Assembly: GCA_036399175.1 (NCBI GenBank)
Contig: DASWNP010000046.1
Location: 248,001-312,000 of the forward strand
DNA length: 64,000 bases
Direction: 5' to 3'
Origin: DASWNP01 sp036399175
GTDB taxonomy: Bacteria > Acidobacteriota > Blastocatellia > Pyrinomonadales > Pyrinomonadaceae
In this document: one piece after another, positions 18,382 to 26,997 of the stretch
Numbering within the stretch: the stretch's first letter is position 1
Layout: the number at the start of each line of letters is the position of its first letter
Made by a program: the position numbers and the translations under genes
The notes under the pieces: model-generated
What the model saw: the letters and a program-made list of their open reading frames with translations, nothing else
Told to the model about the DNA's origin: nothing
Database searches by the model: none

Positions 18382-19944
18382 TTATTTCGCGCTGCCGGTT
18401 CCGTCAGGAGTGTTGCCGGTGCTGGTTTGGGAGGCGGCGCGGGAGGTCCGGTCGATGAAGTTGAGGAGCGTGCGGACGGCGACTCCGGTCGGGCCTTTGG
18501 AGCGGAAGGGCTTGGCATCTTCGCCCCAGGCCGTCCCGGCGATGTCGAGGTGCGCCCATGAGATGCCGTCGGCGAACTCTTTGAGGAAGGCGGCGGCGGT
18601 GATGGTTCCGGCCTTGCGCCCGCCGACGTTTTTGATGTCGGCGATGTCGGATTTAATCTGCCGCGTATATTCCTTGTCGAGCGGAAGCTGCCAGAACTTC
18701 TCTCCGACTTCCTGACCGGCGTCGATAAAGTCGTCGATGAGCTTCTGGTCTGTGCCCATGATGCCTGTGTTGACATCGCCGAGCGCGATGGAGACAGCGC
18801 CCGTGAGCGTCGCCATGTCGATGACGCGCGTCGCGCCGAGTTTCTTTGCGTAGGCGATGGCGTCGGCCAGAATCAGGCGACCTTCGGCGTCGGTGTTGAT
18901 GACCTCGATGGTCTTACCTGTCATGGCGCGCACCACATCGCCCGGCTTGGTGGCCTTTCCCGAAGGCATGTTCTCGGTGGCGGGAACGACGCCGAGGACT
19001 GGAATCTGCGGCTTGAGCTGCGCGACGGCGCGCATCACTCCGAGCACGGTCGCGCCGCCCGTCATGTCGTACTTCATCAACTCCATGTTTTCGCCGGGCT
19101 TCAAAGAGATGCCGCCCGTGTCGAACGTGATGCCCTTGCCGACGAGCGCGAGCAGCTCGCCGTCCTTGTCCATGTAGCCTTCGGGCGTGTACTTCAAGAC
19201 CATCAGCTTCGGCGGCTCGTCCGACCCGCGAGCGACGCTCAGGAAAGCTCCCATGCCTTCGGCTTCGGCGCGCTCGCGGTCGAGCACGTCGATTTCGAGG
19301 CCGAACTGGTTGGCAATCTCCTGCGCGCGCTCGGCCATGATGGTCGGCGTCATGTAAGCGCCGGGCTCGTTGGCGAGGTCGCGCGTGAAGTTGACCGACT
19401 CGCCGATGATTCGTCCGCGCTCTGCGCCGCGTGCGAGCGACGAGGCATCAGCGCCTTCGGCGACGACGACGAGACGCTCGATGCTGCGCTCCTCCTTCTC
19501 CACCGTTCGATACTTGTCTGGCTCGAAGACTCCCATCGACGCGCCGATGGCCGCCATCTCGGCGATGCGCTCGACGCTCGCGCCTTCCACCTCGCGCGGG
19601 ACGAGAGCGATTGTCTTGACGCTTCTCTGGCGCAGAGCGCGCAACGCAGTACCAGCCATCTGAAGAACCTGTCCGAGCCTGTAGCTTTCGCGCTCGCCGA
19701 CGCCGACCAGAAGCAGACGCCGCGTCTTCAGTTGTGCGCCGGCTTCCGGGAGGTGAACGTAGACGGTCTCGGCCTCCTTACCTTTGAGTTCTTCAGACTC
19801 GATGACAGACCTGATGATGCCGCCGGTCGCTTCGTCCAGCTCTTTGAGAAAGCCCTCGTCGGCTCGCTCGTCCTTGAAAACGGCGACGGCCAACGCCTGC
19901 ACGTCCGTCTCCCTCAAACTTCCGGTACTGGTTTGTATCTCCAT
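18382..19944 (-). CDS. pepA: Leucyl aminopeptidase (M17 family)
   Basis: 520 residues, about the family length. The C-terminal catalytic domain shows the two-metal site: VGKGITFDTGGISLKPGENMELMKYDMTGGATVLG (Lys and Asp ligands) and the signature NTDAEGRLILADAI (Asp and Glu ligands, Arg). The N-terminal domain carries the M17 pattern starting EIQTSTGSL. It releases N-terminal residues from peptides in the cytoplasm and forms hexamers in known members. An AGGAGAAAGGG site precedes the ATG. A hairpin terminator follows the stop. The Ser/Thr/Gly-rich last 20 residues are an unconserved tail. Confidence 0.93.
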   Translation of the reverse strand: MEIQTSTGSLRETDVQALAVAVFKDERADEGFLKELDEATGGIIRSVIESEELKGKEAETVYVHLPEAGAQLKTRRLLLVGVGERESYRLGQVLQMAGTALRALRQRSVKTIALVPREVEGASVERIAEMAAIGASMGVFEPDKYRTVEKEERSIERLVVVAEGADASSLARGAERGRIIGESVNFTRDLANEPGAYMTPTIMAERAQEIANQFGLEIDVLDRERAEAEGMGAFLSVARGSDEPPKLMVLKYTPEGYMDKDGELLALVGKGITFDTGGISLKPGENMELMKYDMTGGATVLGVMRAVAQLKPQIPVLGVVPATENMPSGKATKPGDVVRAMTGKTIEVINTDAEGRLILADAIAYAKKLGATRVIDMATLTGAVSIALGDVNTGIMGTDQKLIDDFIDAGQEVGEKFWQLPLDKEYTRQIKSDIADIKNVGGRKAGTITAAAFLKEFADGISWAHLDIAGTAWGEDAKPFRSKGPTGVAVRTLLNFIDRTSRAASQTSTGNTPDGTGSAK

Positions 19945-19994
19945 TTTCCCTTTCTCCTGTTTTCAACTATTCCGCACTAAAGCTGAAAAGCCGT

Positions 19995-20465
19995 TTACGT
20001 TCTGACGCGCTCTTTGAGCTGGGCACGCGTCTCACGCTCGACGGTGCGCCGCATCTCGGTCTCTCGTTTATCGTAGAGCTTCTTGCCGCGCGCGACGCCT
20101 ATCTCGAACTTGATGCGCCCGCGCTTGAGATAGACGCGCGTGACGACGAGCGTCATGCCTCGGACGGTCGCGGCTTCTTCGAGGCGCTCTATCTCGCGCC
20201 GGTGCAGAAGGAGCTTGCGCGTGCGCGTCGGGTCGTGATTCTCTCGGTTTCCGTGAGAATAATGCGAAACGTGCGCGTTGAACAACCACGCTTCGCCGTC
20301 ACGAATAGCTACGTAAGATTCCTTCAATTGGATCTGACCGGCGCGCAGGCTTTTAACTTCCGTGCCGGTCAGAACTATTCCGGCCTCGTACTTATCCAGA
20401 ATGTGATATTCGTGGAAGGCACTGCGGTTCGTGACAACGGTTTTTTCTTCGGCGGCGGCGGTCAT
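19995..20465 (-). CDS. smpB: SsrA-binding protein SmpB
   Basis: 156 residues with the SmpB pattern throughout: NRSAFHEYHILDKYEAGIVLTGTEVKSLR, then LKESYVAIRDGEAWLFNAHVSHY, then RTRKLLLHRREIERL, then a C-terminal GKKLYDKRETEMRR tail that enters the ribosomal mRNA channel. It partners tmRNA in trans-translation. No ssrA gene is visible in the window. The ATG has GAGGGGAAAG just upstream and begins 8 bases after the small gene at 20474, so it is co-transcribed with gpsA. Confidence 0.96.
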   Translation of the reverse strand: MTAAAEEKTVVTNRSAFHEYHILDKYEAGIVLTGTEVKSLRAGQIQLKESYVAIRDGEAWLFNAHVSHYSHGNRENHDPTRTRKLLLHRREIERLEEAATVRGMTLVVTRVYLKRGRIKFEIGVARGKKLYDKRETEMRRTVERETRAQLKERVRT

Positions 20466-20473
20466 CTTTCCCC

Positions 20474-20671
20474 TCAGACGTGCGTCGAAAGCGTCTCGGC
20501 GCGAGTGCGCGCGGCGTCGAGATATGCTGTCGCCGCGTCGCCTTCGCTTTCGATTGTTGTGTCGAGCGTTGTGCGCTCGACGGGCGTGAAGCGCTCCTTG
20601 ACGATGTGTCTCGCTTCGCTCAAGCTTTCTATCCCAACGATGCAGTCGATTTCATCCGCCGGACGCTTCAC
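20474..20671 (-). CDS. Small hypothetical protein between gpsA and smpB
   Basis: 65 residues starting with GTG at 20671, which shares bases with the gpsA stop (GTGA), and ending 8 bases before smpB. It begins MKRPADEIDCIVGIES and is mixed charge and helical. The overlap geometry and position inside a tight operon are the main evidence that it is real. No family is recognised; the functions of its neighbours (lipid precursor, ribosome rescue) give no clear hint. Confidence 0.5.
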   Translation of the reverse strand: MKRPADEIDCIVGIESLSEARHIVKERFTPVERTTLDTTIESEGDAATAYLDAARTRAETLSTHV

Positions 20672-21690
20672 GGATTATTGATGCCCTCGAACTCGCCGCG
20701 CAGAGGTCTCGACATCAATTCCGACGCGGCCTCGCACGCGCTCTTGCCTTCGTAGAGGACGGCGTGAACTTCCGTCGTAATCGGCAGCTCGACGCCCCTA
20801 CGCTCGGCCAGAAGCTTCACTGCTCGCGTCGTCCGCACGCCCTCGGCCACCTCGCTCATCGAGCCGAGCACGTCTTCCAGCTTTCGCCCGCGTCCGAGTT
20901 CCTGCCCGACGTAGCGGTTGCGCGAAAGGCTGCCCGTACAGGTTAAAACGAGGTCGCCGAGCCCCGCCAGCCCCATCAGGGTTTCGACTCGCGCACCGCA
21001 GGCGACGGCGAGGCGCGTCATCTCGGCCAGACCGCGAGTGATGAGCGCGGCGATGCTGTTCGAGCCGAACCCGAGTCCGGCCACCATGCCTGCTGCTATC
21101 GCCATCACGTTTTTCAAAGCGCCGCCCAACTCCACGCCCGCCACGTCCGAGTTCGTGTAGATACGAAAGCTCTGCCCGCTCAGTTCTGATTGGACGAGCG
21201 CGGCGCTCGCGGCGTCGGCGCTCGCGGCGACGATTGCCGTCGGGTGTCCTTCCGCCACCTCCTGCGCAAACGAAGGCCCCGACAAACAGACGAAGCGCGA
21301 CGAAAGGTTTTCCAAGCCGAGTACGTCGGCGACGACTTCCGAGATGCGCTTTCCCGTCTCCACCTCGATGCCCTTCGTCGCGCTGACAAAGAGCATTTCC
21401 GGTCTGACATCGATTGACATGCGCTCCAAAAGCTCGCGCGTCGCGTGAGAAGGTGCGACCAGAAGGACAATCCGCGCGCCTTCGAGAGCTTCGCTCATCT
21501 CAGTCGTCGCCCTCAAAGTCTCCGGCAGCTCGTGCCCGTTCAGGTAGCGACTGTTCGTGCGCCGGACGTTCACGTCTTCGACCACCGCCGCGTTGCGCGA
21601 CCAGAGTCGCACCTCATGCCCGGCGCGAGCCGCGACGATGCCGAGCGCCGTCCCCCAACCGCCCGCGCCGATAATCGCCACACGAATCAT
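20668..21690 (-). CDS. gpsA: Glycerol-3-phosphate dehydrogenase [NAD(P)+]
   Basis: 340 residues. N-terminal nucleotide-binding loop VAIIGAGGWGTALGIV, then LVAPSHATRELL, SATKGIE, LSGPSFAQEVAEG, the catalytic-Lys region GGALKNVMAIAAGM, and GLGDLVLTCTGSLSRNRYVG. It reduces dihydroxyacetone phosphate to sn-glycerol-3-phosphate, the backbone for phospholipids. plsY, encoding the acyltransferase that uses this product, lies just upstream on the same strand, so the two enzymes are consecutive in the pathway. A repeat array separates the two genes. Confidence 0.96.
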   Translation of the reverse strand: MIRVAIIGAGGWGTALGIVAARAGHEVRLWSRNAAVVEDVNVRRTNSRYLNGHELPETLRATTEMSEALEGARIVLLVAPSHATRELLERMSIDVRPEMLFVSATKGIEVETGKRISEVVADVLGLENLSSRFVCLSGPSFAQEVAEGHPTAIVAASADAASAALVQSELSGQSFRIYTNSDVAGVELGGALKNVMAIAAGMVAGLGFGSNSIAALITRGLAEMTRLAVACGARVETLMGLAGLGDLVLTCTGSLSRNRYVGQELGRGRKLEDVLGSMSEVAEGVRTTRAVKLLAERRGVELPITTEVHAVLYEGKSACEAASELMSRPLRGEFEGINNP

Positions 21691-21700
21691 AGAAGAAACG

Positions 21701-21880
21701 ATGAATGATGAATGATGAATGATGAATGAAAAACGTGTCGATTACGCGTCGAATGTTTGATGAAAACGATGCTATCGGAACGATGGAAAAATCGCGCGTC
21801 TGGCTCAAGGATGAAAAAGAGCCCGGCTTTCATCTTCCGTCTTTCCATTCATCATTCCTCATTCCTCATTCATCATTTCA
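21701..21880. repeat. Inverted heptanucleotide array (ATGAATG)
   Basis: Left arm 21701-21728 is four perfect copies of ATGAATG. Right arm 21846-21880 has five units of CATTCAT/CATTCCT. The loop is about 115 bases. The plsY stop codon (21873-21875) lies inside the first unit of the right arm, read on the minus strand. Confidence 0.85.
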
Positions 21881-22496
21881 GTCTGTTCTCCGTGCCGCTC
21901 AGGAGTCTGGCGATATTGGCGCGGTGCATGTAGATGATAAAGGCGCTGCCCAGAAGCGCCGCCGTCAGAAGGGGCGCGAGCGGCTCGACTGATGCCTGCG
22001 GCGTGAGCACGCTCCAGAGCCAGATGCCTACGGGCAGCGCGGCGCAAGCCGTTATCGAGCCGAGCGAGACGAAGCGCCAGCGCCAGACGACGACGAGGAA
22101 GACTAAAGCGGCGAAGACAGTCGCCGTCGGGGCGAGCAGCAGAAAGACGCCGAGCCCCGTCGCCACGCCCTTGCCGCCGCGAAAGCCGAGCCACACGGGA
22201 AAGATGTGGCCGAGGACGACCGCGAGCGCCGAGGCTGCCACCCACCACTGAGCTGTCTGCTCCGGCGCGAGGACGAACCGGCGCGCGAGCAGCACGACGA
22301 GCGTGCCCTTCAAAGCGTCGAGCAAGAGCGTCAGAACGCCCGCTCCGCGTCCGGCGCGTCGCGTCACGTTGGTCGCACCCGTTCCGCCCGAGCCCGTCTC
22401 GCGCACGTCGCCGCCGCCGCGCAAACGCACAATCAGATAGCCGAACGGAATCGAGCCTATCAGATACGCTGCCGCGACAATCGCCGAAGGATACAT
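21873..22496 (-). CDS. plsY: Glycerol-3-phosphate acyltransferase PlsY
   Basis: 207 residues from the ATG at 22496; longer in-frame starts add an Arg-rich stretch atypical for PlsY. Five hydrophobic helices and the three PlsY motifs are visible: IGSIPFGYLIVRLRGGGDVRETGSGGTGATNVTR, GHIFPVWLGFRGGKGVATGLG, and a less conserved third near the C-terminus (MHRANIARLLSGTENR). It transfers acyl groups from acyl-phosphate to glycerol-3-phosphate in the cytoplasmic membrane. gpsA downstream makes its substrate. The last codons and the stop are supplied by a repeat array. Confidence 0.95.
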   Translation of the reverse strand: MYPSAIVAAAYLIGSIPFGYLIVRLRGGGDVRETGSGGTGATNVTRRAGRGAGVLTLLLDALKGTLVVLLARRFVLAPEQTAQWWVAASALAVVLGHIFPVWLGFRGGKGVATGLGVFLLLAPTATVFAALVFLVVVWRWRFVSLGSITACAALPVGIWLWSVLTPQASVEPLAPLLTAALLGSAFIIYMHRANIARLLSGTENRLK

Positions 22497-22588
22497 CGAA
22501 CGAAGACTCCGCACGCGACGGGAGAGGAAATCCGACGAGAACTTGCGTTGAATATAGCAAGCAGTCGAAGGCGACGACAAGCGAAAGA

Positions 22589-22684
22589 AGTCTAAAGTCT
22601 GGAGTCGAGAGTCGAGAGTCTGAGGTCGAAGAAAGGAAGTGTTTTGGTTTGGACTCCAGACTTCAGACTCCAGACTCTCGACTG
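22589..22684. repeat. Inverted heptanucleotide array (AGTCTGG type)
   Basis: Left arm 22589-22627: AGTCTAA, AGTCTGG, AGTCGAG, AGTCGAG, AGTCTGA and a GGTCGAA unit, all 7 bp. Right arm 22651-22684: GACTCCA, GACTTCA, GACTCCA, GACTCTC. It lies between cinA and plsY. Confidence 0.85.
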
Positions 22685-22689
22685 CTTTT

Positions 22690-23925
22690 TCAGATGAGTC
22701 TTCGGCGCAGGAGGTCGAGGGCGGCCTGGGAGGCGCGCCAGCGTATGAGCTGGCGGTCGCCGGGGAGAAGGAGCTTGCGGTGCTCCGTGTGTGCGTCGTC
22801 GGAGAGGGCGATGTAGACGAGGCCGACGGGTTTCTCTTCGGAGCCGCCGCCGGGGCCTGCGATGCCTGTGATGGAGAGACCGAAGTCGGTCTCGGCGCGA
22901 AGCCTGACGCCTTCGGCCATCGCTTCGGCGACGGGCGCGCTCACTGCTCCGTGCTCGCCTATCAAATCCGCAGGGACGCCGAGCAGTCGCACCTTCGCTT
23001 CGTTCGAGTAGGCGACGACGCCCTCCATGAAGTAGGTGGATGAGCCCGGCACTTCCGTCAAACGACCGGAGATGAGCCCGCCCGTGCAGCTTTCGGCGAC
23101 CGCCAGAGTGAAGCCCGCGACGGCCAGACGCAGGCCGACGACTTCTTCCATCGTCTCGCCGCGAAAGGCGAAGATGGCGTGGCCGAGTCGCTCTTCTATC
23201 TGTCCGGCGAGGCCGTCGAGCAGAAGCTCGGCGTCCTTCTCGGTCTTGCCCTGCGCCGTGAGGTGAATCTCTATCTCGCTCTTGTTGAAAAGAATCGTGG
23301 TCTGCGGATTCTCATACTGCGTATAGACCGGCGCGATGCGTTCGTCTACAGCCGACTCGCCCATCCCCGCGACTCTCAAAACTCGACGCACGACGCGCAC
23401 GCCGCCCGCCTTCGAGGCGAGCTTCGGCAGCACTAACTTCTCGAACATCGGGCGCATCTCGCGCGGCGGCCCCGGCAGCAGCACGACCGAGCGGCCTTCG
23501 TGTTCGAGATACATGCCGGGCGCTGAGCCGTTCGGATTGTCGAGCACTTCCGCCGCCTCGATAATCATCGCCTGCCGAGAGTTTATCTCAGGCATCGCGC
23601 GTCCCCAGCGCGCGAACTTAGCGCGAATACCTTCGAGCACCTTTTCGTTGAGCATCAGCCTCCGACCCAGAGAGCGCGCCGCGACCTTGCGCGTGATGTC
23701 GTCTTCGGTGGGGCCGAGGCCGCCGGTCGTGATGATGACGCGCGAGCGCCGGAGGGCGTCGCGGATGGCTTCGTCGAGGCGCGCGTCGTCGTCGCCGACG
23801 ATGGTTTTCAGCTTGACCTCGATGCCGATGCTGTTGAGCTTCTCGGTCAGCCAGAGACTATTCGTGTCGGTGCGCTGCGGCGTGAGTAGCTCCGACCCGA
23901 TGGCGATGATTTCGGCGGTCAGCAT
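22690..23925 (-). CDS. cinA: CinA family protein (competence/damage-inducible; NMN amidohydrolase type)
   Basis: 411 residues with both domains. The N-terminal MoCF-like domain (residues 1-170) reads MLTAEIIAIGSELL, then IITTGGLGPTEDDITRKVAA, then NPNGSAPGM and LLPGPPREM. The C-terminal CinA domain (about 255-405) reads LAVAESCTGGLISGRLTEVPGSS, then ITGIAGPGGGSEEKPVGLVYIAL. The C-terminal domain deamidates nicotinamide mononucleotide in NAD recycling; the N-terminal domain acts on ADP-ribose in known members. It starts about 100 bases after the zinc-ribbon protein gene. A repeat array follows its stop. Confidence 0.94.
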   Translation of the reverse strand: MLTAEIIAIGSELLTPQRTDTNSLWLTEKLNSIGIEVKLKTIVGDDDARLDEAIRDALRRSRVIITTGGLGPTEDDITRKVAARSLGRRLMLNEKVLEGIRAKFARWGRAMPEINSRQAMIIEAAEVLDNPNGSAPGMYLEHEGRSVVLLPGPPREMRPMFEKLVLPKLASKAGGVRVVRRVLRVAGMGESAVDERIAPVYTQYENPQTTILFNKSEIEIHLTAQGKTEKDAELLLDGLAGQIEERLGHAIFAFRGETMEEVVGLRLAVAGFTLAVAESCTGGLISGRLTEVPGSSTYFMEGVVAYSNEAKVRLLGVPADLIGEHGAVSAPVAEAMAEGVRLRAETDFGLSITGIAGPGGGSEEKPVGLVYIALSDDAHTEHRKLLLPGDRQLIRWRASQAALDLLRRRLI

Positions 23926-24030
23926 AGTTTGGCCTTGAGAGAATCTCAGTCGAAAGCCTTCGGGGCTTCGACCTCAGAGGTTAGAACGCTTGAGCAGGAA
24001 AGCTGTTTAAGAAAGTCCGACTAAGAAAGT

Positions 24031-24933
24031 CTATTTAATCGGGTCGGTATTTGCGCCCGCGCGTCTGATGGGGACGGCGACGCGCGCTTCCGGTTTCGCG
24101 TCCAAAAGCTCAGTCGTGCCTTCAGTGACCGACGCCTGCGCGGACATCGGCGGAAGCGCCGAAGGGTGCGCGCCCGGAAGCGTCTGCGGCGCAGGCGCGG
24201 GTGTGGGCGACGGCAGCGCTCGCTCGCGCGTCTGTTTCGGGTTGAGCGTTCTGTGCAGGCGACGCACGCCGTAGAGCGTCATCAGCCAGGCGAACAGTTG
24301 GCCTACAAGGAGCAGCACGAGGCCGATGTTTGCGGCCTTCGGCTTGCCGAGCAGCATGAGCGGCAGAAAGATTGCGAGGAAGAGGAGCATGAGCAGGAAG
24401 CCGAAGATAATCTCCTGATGAGCGGCGCGTGCGCCCGCCGTCAGTCGCGCGACTTCCAGCTCGGCGGGCTCGTCCGAGGCGGCGCTCGGCGTTCCGCACA
24501 GACGGCAGAAGCGAGCGCCGAGGGCGTTCTCCGTCGCGCAGGAGACGCAGACGCTCGTCTCCGGGCGCGCGAGCGCGAGGGCGATGATGGCTTCGGCCTC
24601 AAGCTCAAGAGTGCGTCGGTCGCCCTTCGTCATGATGCCGGCGTGTGTGACGATGAAGTCGAAGGTGGCAAGCGTGGCCGTCTCGCTCTTGGGTCGGAGG
24701 CTGACGGTGAGGCGTCGGTTGATGTCGAGAAAGTCGGCGGCCATCGTGCCTTTGCGAGCCGCGCGCTTGGCTAAGATGGGCGGCTGGTCGCTCAGCACGC
24801 GATAGTCGAGCCGTTCGAGCGCGTAGATTAGTCGCGCGCAGACGCTCTCCGTCGTGCCCGCGATGATACGACTGTAAGAATGCTCGCCCAGGTAGGCGCT
24901 GCTGCCTTCCATCGCCGCCATCATGTCCGACAT
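24031..24933 (-). CDS. Zinc-ribbon membrane protein of unknown function
   Basis: 300 residues. The N-terminal 120 residues form an unrecognised soluble domain. Then comes a zinc ribbon CVSCATENALGARFCRLCG (CxxC...CxxC), two transmembrane helices (FGFLLMLLFLAIFLPLMLLG and NIGLVLLLVGQLFAWLMTLYG), and a Pro/Ala-rich tail. The ATG has GGAGG at a good distance. It is encoded next to a Ser/Thr kinase that also carries a zinc ribbon and one membrane helix, so a shared signalling role is possible but unproven. Confidence 0.65.
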   Translation of the reverse strand: MSDMMAAMEGSSAYLGEHSYSRIIAGTTESVCARLIYALERLDYRVLSDQPPILAKRAARKGTMAADFLDINRRLTVSLRPKSETATLATFDFIVTHAGIMTKGDRRTLELEAEAIIALALARPETSVCVSCATENALGARFCRLCGTPSAASDEPAELEVARLTAGARAAHQEIIFGFLLMLLFLAIFLPLMLLGKPKAANIGLVLLLVGQLFAWLMTLYGVRRLHRTLNPKQTRERALPSPTPAPAPQTLPGAHPSALPPMSAQASVTEGTTELLDAKPEARVAVPIRRAGANTDPIK

Positions 24934-25096
24934 CGAAGCACCTCCGTCCGCGTTCGATTTCTACAGCTCAATTTACGCACAGACGAGCATCCATGTTTCC
25001 TCGGCCTGCGCCCACCTGCGACTTATGCGACTCGCCGCGCCGTCATATGCACGAGCGCAGAATGACGCTTCTTACACGTTCCATTTCAGGAAGCTT

Positions 25097-26875
25097 CTAC
25101 GAAGAGCGCGGAAGGGCGAAGACCTGAATTTCGCGCACCCACATGACGAAGGGACGCCCCGCAGGCCCTTGCTGCGCGGGCTGAAAGATGCGCAGGCGCG
25201 ACGTTTCGAGCGGCGCGAACTCGAAGGCCGTGCGCTCGTAATCGTCGCCGGGCTTGAGCGTCGAGACGGTGCGCCACGCGCCGCCCTCTTCCGGCGTTTG
25301 CAGCTCGACGCGGCGCGAGGCGACGAAGCGCGTGCGGTCGAAGCCCCAGTAGACGTAGACGGCGGCGACGCGCTCAGGGCGCTCGAAGCTGAGTTCTATC
25401 CAGTGAGGCACGGGCGTTTCGGCTGAAGCCCAGTTGCCCCGGTTGTAGCGCAGCGAGGCGATGCGCCGCACGTCTATCACGCCGTCCGTGAGCGGCGCGG
25501 CATTGTAGCCCTCGAAGCTCGAATCCACCTCGACGCGCCTGGGGCGCACCTCGACGAGTGATTCGGGCGGCAACGTCGGCAGCACAGTCTGCCGTGTTTC
25601 GTCGCTCGTGTTTGAAGTAGAACGTGGCTCGGGCGTCCGGGTTTGAGCGGTTTCGCTCTGCGGCTTGCTCGACTGTCGCGCGAAATAGATGAACCCTGCG
25701 CCGACGAGCGCCAGTCCCAGCAGAGGTAGGACGAACCTGAACGAGCGACGCCTGAGAAGCGTCGTGTAATCGCTTCGGGTGAGGCGCGAAGTGGCGGGCG
25801 AGGCTTTGAGGTCGAAGCCGCAGACGATGCACCGGTCGTCTCCCGGCTCGGCGTCCGTGCCGCAGGCGGCGCAGACTGTCTGGCCGATGGGCTGCGTGTT
25901 GTAGGAATCGTGGTCGGCGTGCTCGGCCGCGCCGGAGATTTCCTCTGCGAGAGTGGCGTCGCTCGTCGAGACGAAGCTCTGCCGGGAGTCGGCGTCGGCA
26001 GAGCCCGCGCCCTTCGCGCGCGCGTGGCGGACGGCGCGCAGAAAATCGTTGGCGCTTGCGAACCTGCGCTCCGGCTTCTTTTCGAGCGCCCGGCAGACGG
26101 CGCGCTCAAGCTCGGGCACGACGCGCGGATTCAGACGCGAAGGCCGCGTGGGCGTGCGCTCGACGTGCGCGCGGAGCATCTCGTTGCGCGAGAGTTTTTC
26201 GCCGCCGCCTCCGAAGGGCGTCATGCCTGTGAGCATCTCGTAGAGGATGACGCCGAGCGAGTAGATGTCTGAGCGTTGGTCAACCGGCGAGTCGGTGGCC
26301 TGTTCGGGCGAGACGTAGCGCGGCGAGCCGAAGGTGCCGGAGATTTCGGTCGTGTCTGCGCCGACCAGCTTGACGATGCCGAAGTCTGTGATTTTGACGT
26401 GCCCGTCGGGCGCGACGAGGATATTGCCGGGCTTGAGGTCGCGGTGAATGATGCCTCGATGCGAAGCGCCCTGCTCGTCTTTGTAGACGAAGCCGTGCGC
26501 GTAGGCTACCGCCGAGAGAATCTGCTCGAAGAGGTCGAGCGCGCGAGAGACGGCGAGCGGGCGCGCTTCCTCGGCGAGCAGTTGCGCGAGCGAGCGGCCT
26601 TCGACGTACTCCATGATGATGTGATAGGTCTGCTCGGAGACGATGTAGTCGTAGATTTTGACGATGCCGGGATGGTCGAGCTGCGACTGGACGTGAGCCT
26701 CGCGCTCGAAGCGCGACTTGAGACGGCGAAGGTCGCCGCCGCCTCGCGCCGCGATCGACTTGATGGCAACCTTGCGCGGCAGGTTGAGGTGCTGCCCCCT
26801 GTAGACCACGCCCATCCCGCCGCGCCCGATTAGCCCCTCGACGAGGTAGTTGCCGATTTTCGTCCCCGGAATCAT
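25097..26875 (-). CDS. Hanks-type serine/threonine protein kinase with zinc ribbon and discoidin-like C-terminal domain
   Basis: 592 residues from the ATG at 26875. Kinase residues 1-270: glycine loop GLIGRGGMGVVYRGQ, catalytic Lys in VAIKSI, HRDLKPGNILV, DFGIVK and an SPEQ segment. Then comes a zinc ribbon CAACGTDAEPGDDRCIVCG, one transmembrane helix (FVLPLLGLALVGAGFIYF), a Ser/Thr/Pro linker, and about 150 extracellular residues resembling an F5/8 type C (discoidin) fold: LTDGV, WIELSFERPERVAAVYVYW, RLRIFQPAQ. The layout suggests a receptor kinase sensing a glycan or lipid outside the membrane. No phosphatase gene is nearby. Confidence 0.88.
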   Translation of the reverse strand: MIPGTKIGNYLVEGLIGRGGMGVVYRGQHLNLPRKVAIKSIAARGGGDLRRLKSRFEREAHVQSQLDHPGIVKIYDYIVSEQTYHIIMEYVEGRSLAQLLAEEARPLAVSRALDLFEQILSAVAYAHGFVYKDEQGASHRGIIHRDLKPGNILVAPDGHVKITDFGIVKLVGADTTEISGTFGSPRYVSPEQATDSPVDQRSDIYSLGVILYEMLTGMTPFGGGGEKLSRNEMLRAHVERTPTRPSRLNPRVVPELERAVCRALEKKPERRFASANDFLRAVRHARAKGAGSADADSRQSFVSTSDATLAEEISGAAEHADHDSYNTQPIGQTVCAACGTDAEPGDDRCIVCGFDLKASPATSRLTRSDYTTLLRRRSFRFVLPLLGLALVGAGFIYFARQSSKPQSETAQTRTPEPRSTSNTSDETRQTVLPTLPPESLVEVRPRRVEVDSSFEGYNAAPLTDGVIDVRRIASLRYNRGNWASAETPVPHWIELSFERPERVAAVYVYWGFDRTRFVASRRVELQTPEEGGAWRTVSTLKPGDDYERTAFEFAPLETSRLRIFQPAQQGPAGRPFVMWVREIQVFALPRSS

Positions 26876-26887
26876 CAGATAAAACAA

Positions 26888-26988
26888 AAGGGGAAAGGAA
26901 AAAGGGGAAAAGGGGAAAGGGATAAAAGTCGAAGGGGTTTCGTGCCCTGACCGCTCTTTTCCCTTGCCCTTGCCTTTCCCCTTTTCCC
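26888..26988. repeat. Inverted short-tandem-repeat array (GGGGAAA words)
   Basis: Left arm 26888-26932 repeats AGGGGAAA and GGAAAAA words; right arm 26957-26988 is the pyrimidine complement. It fills the gap between the kinase start and the upstream membrane-protein stop. Confidence 0.8.
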
Positions 26989-26997
26989 GTCGAATCT

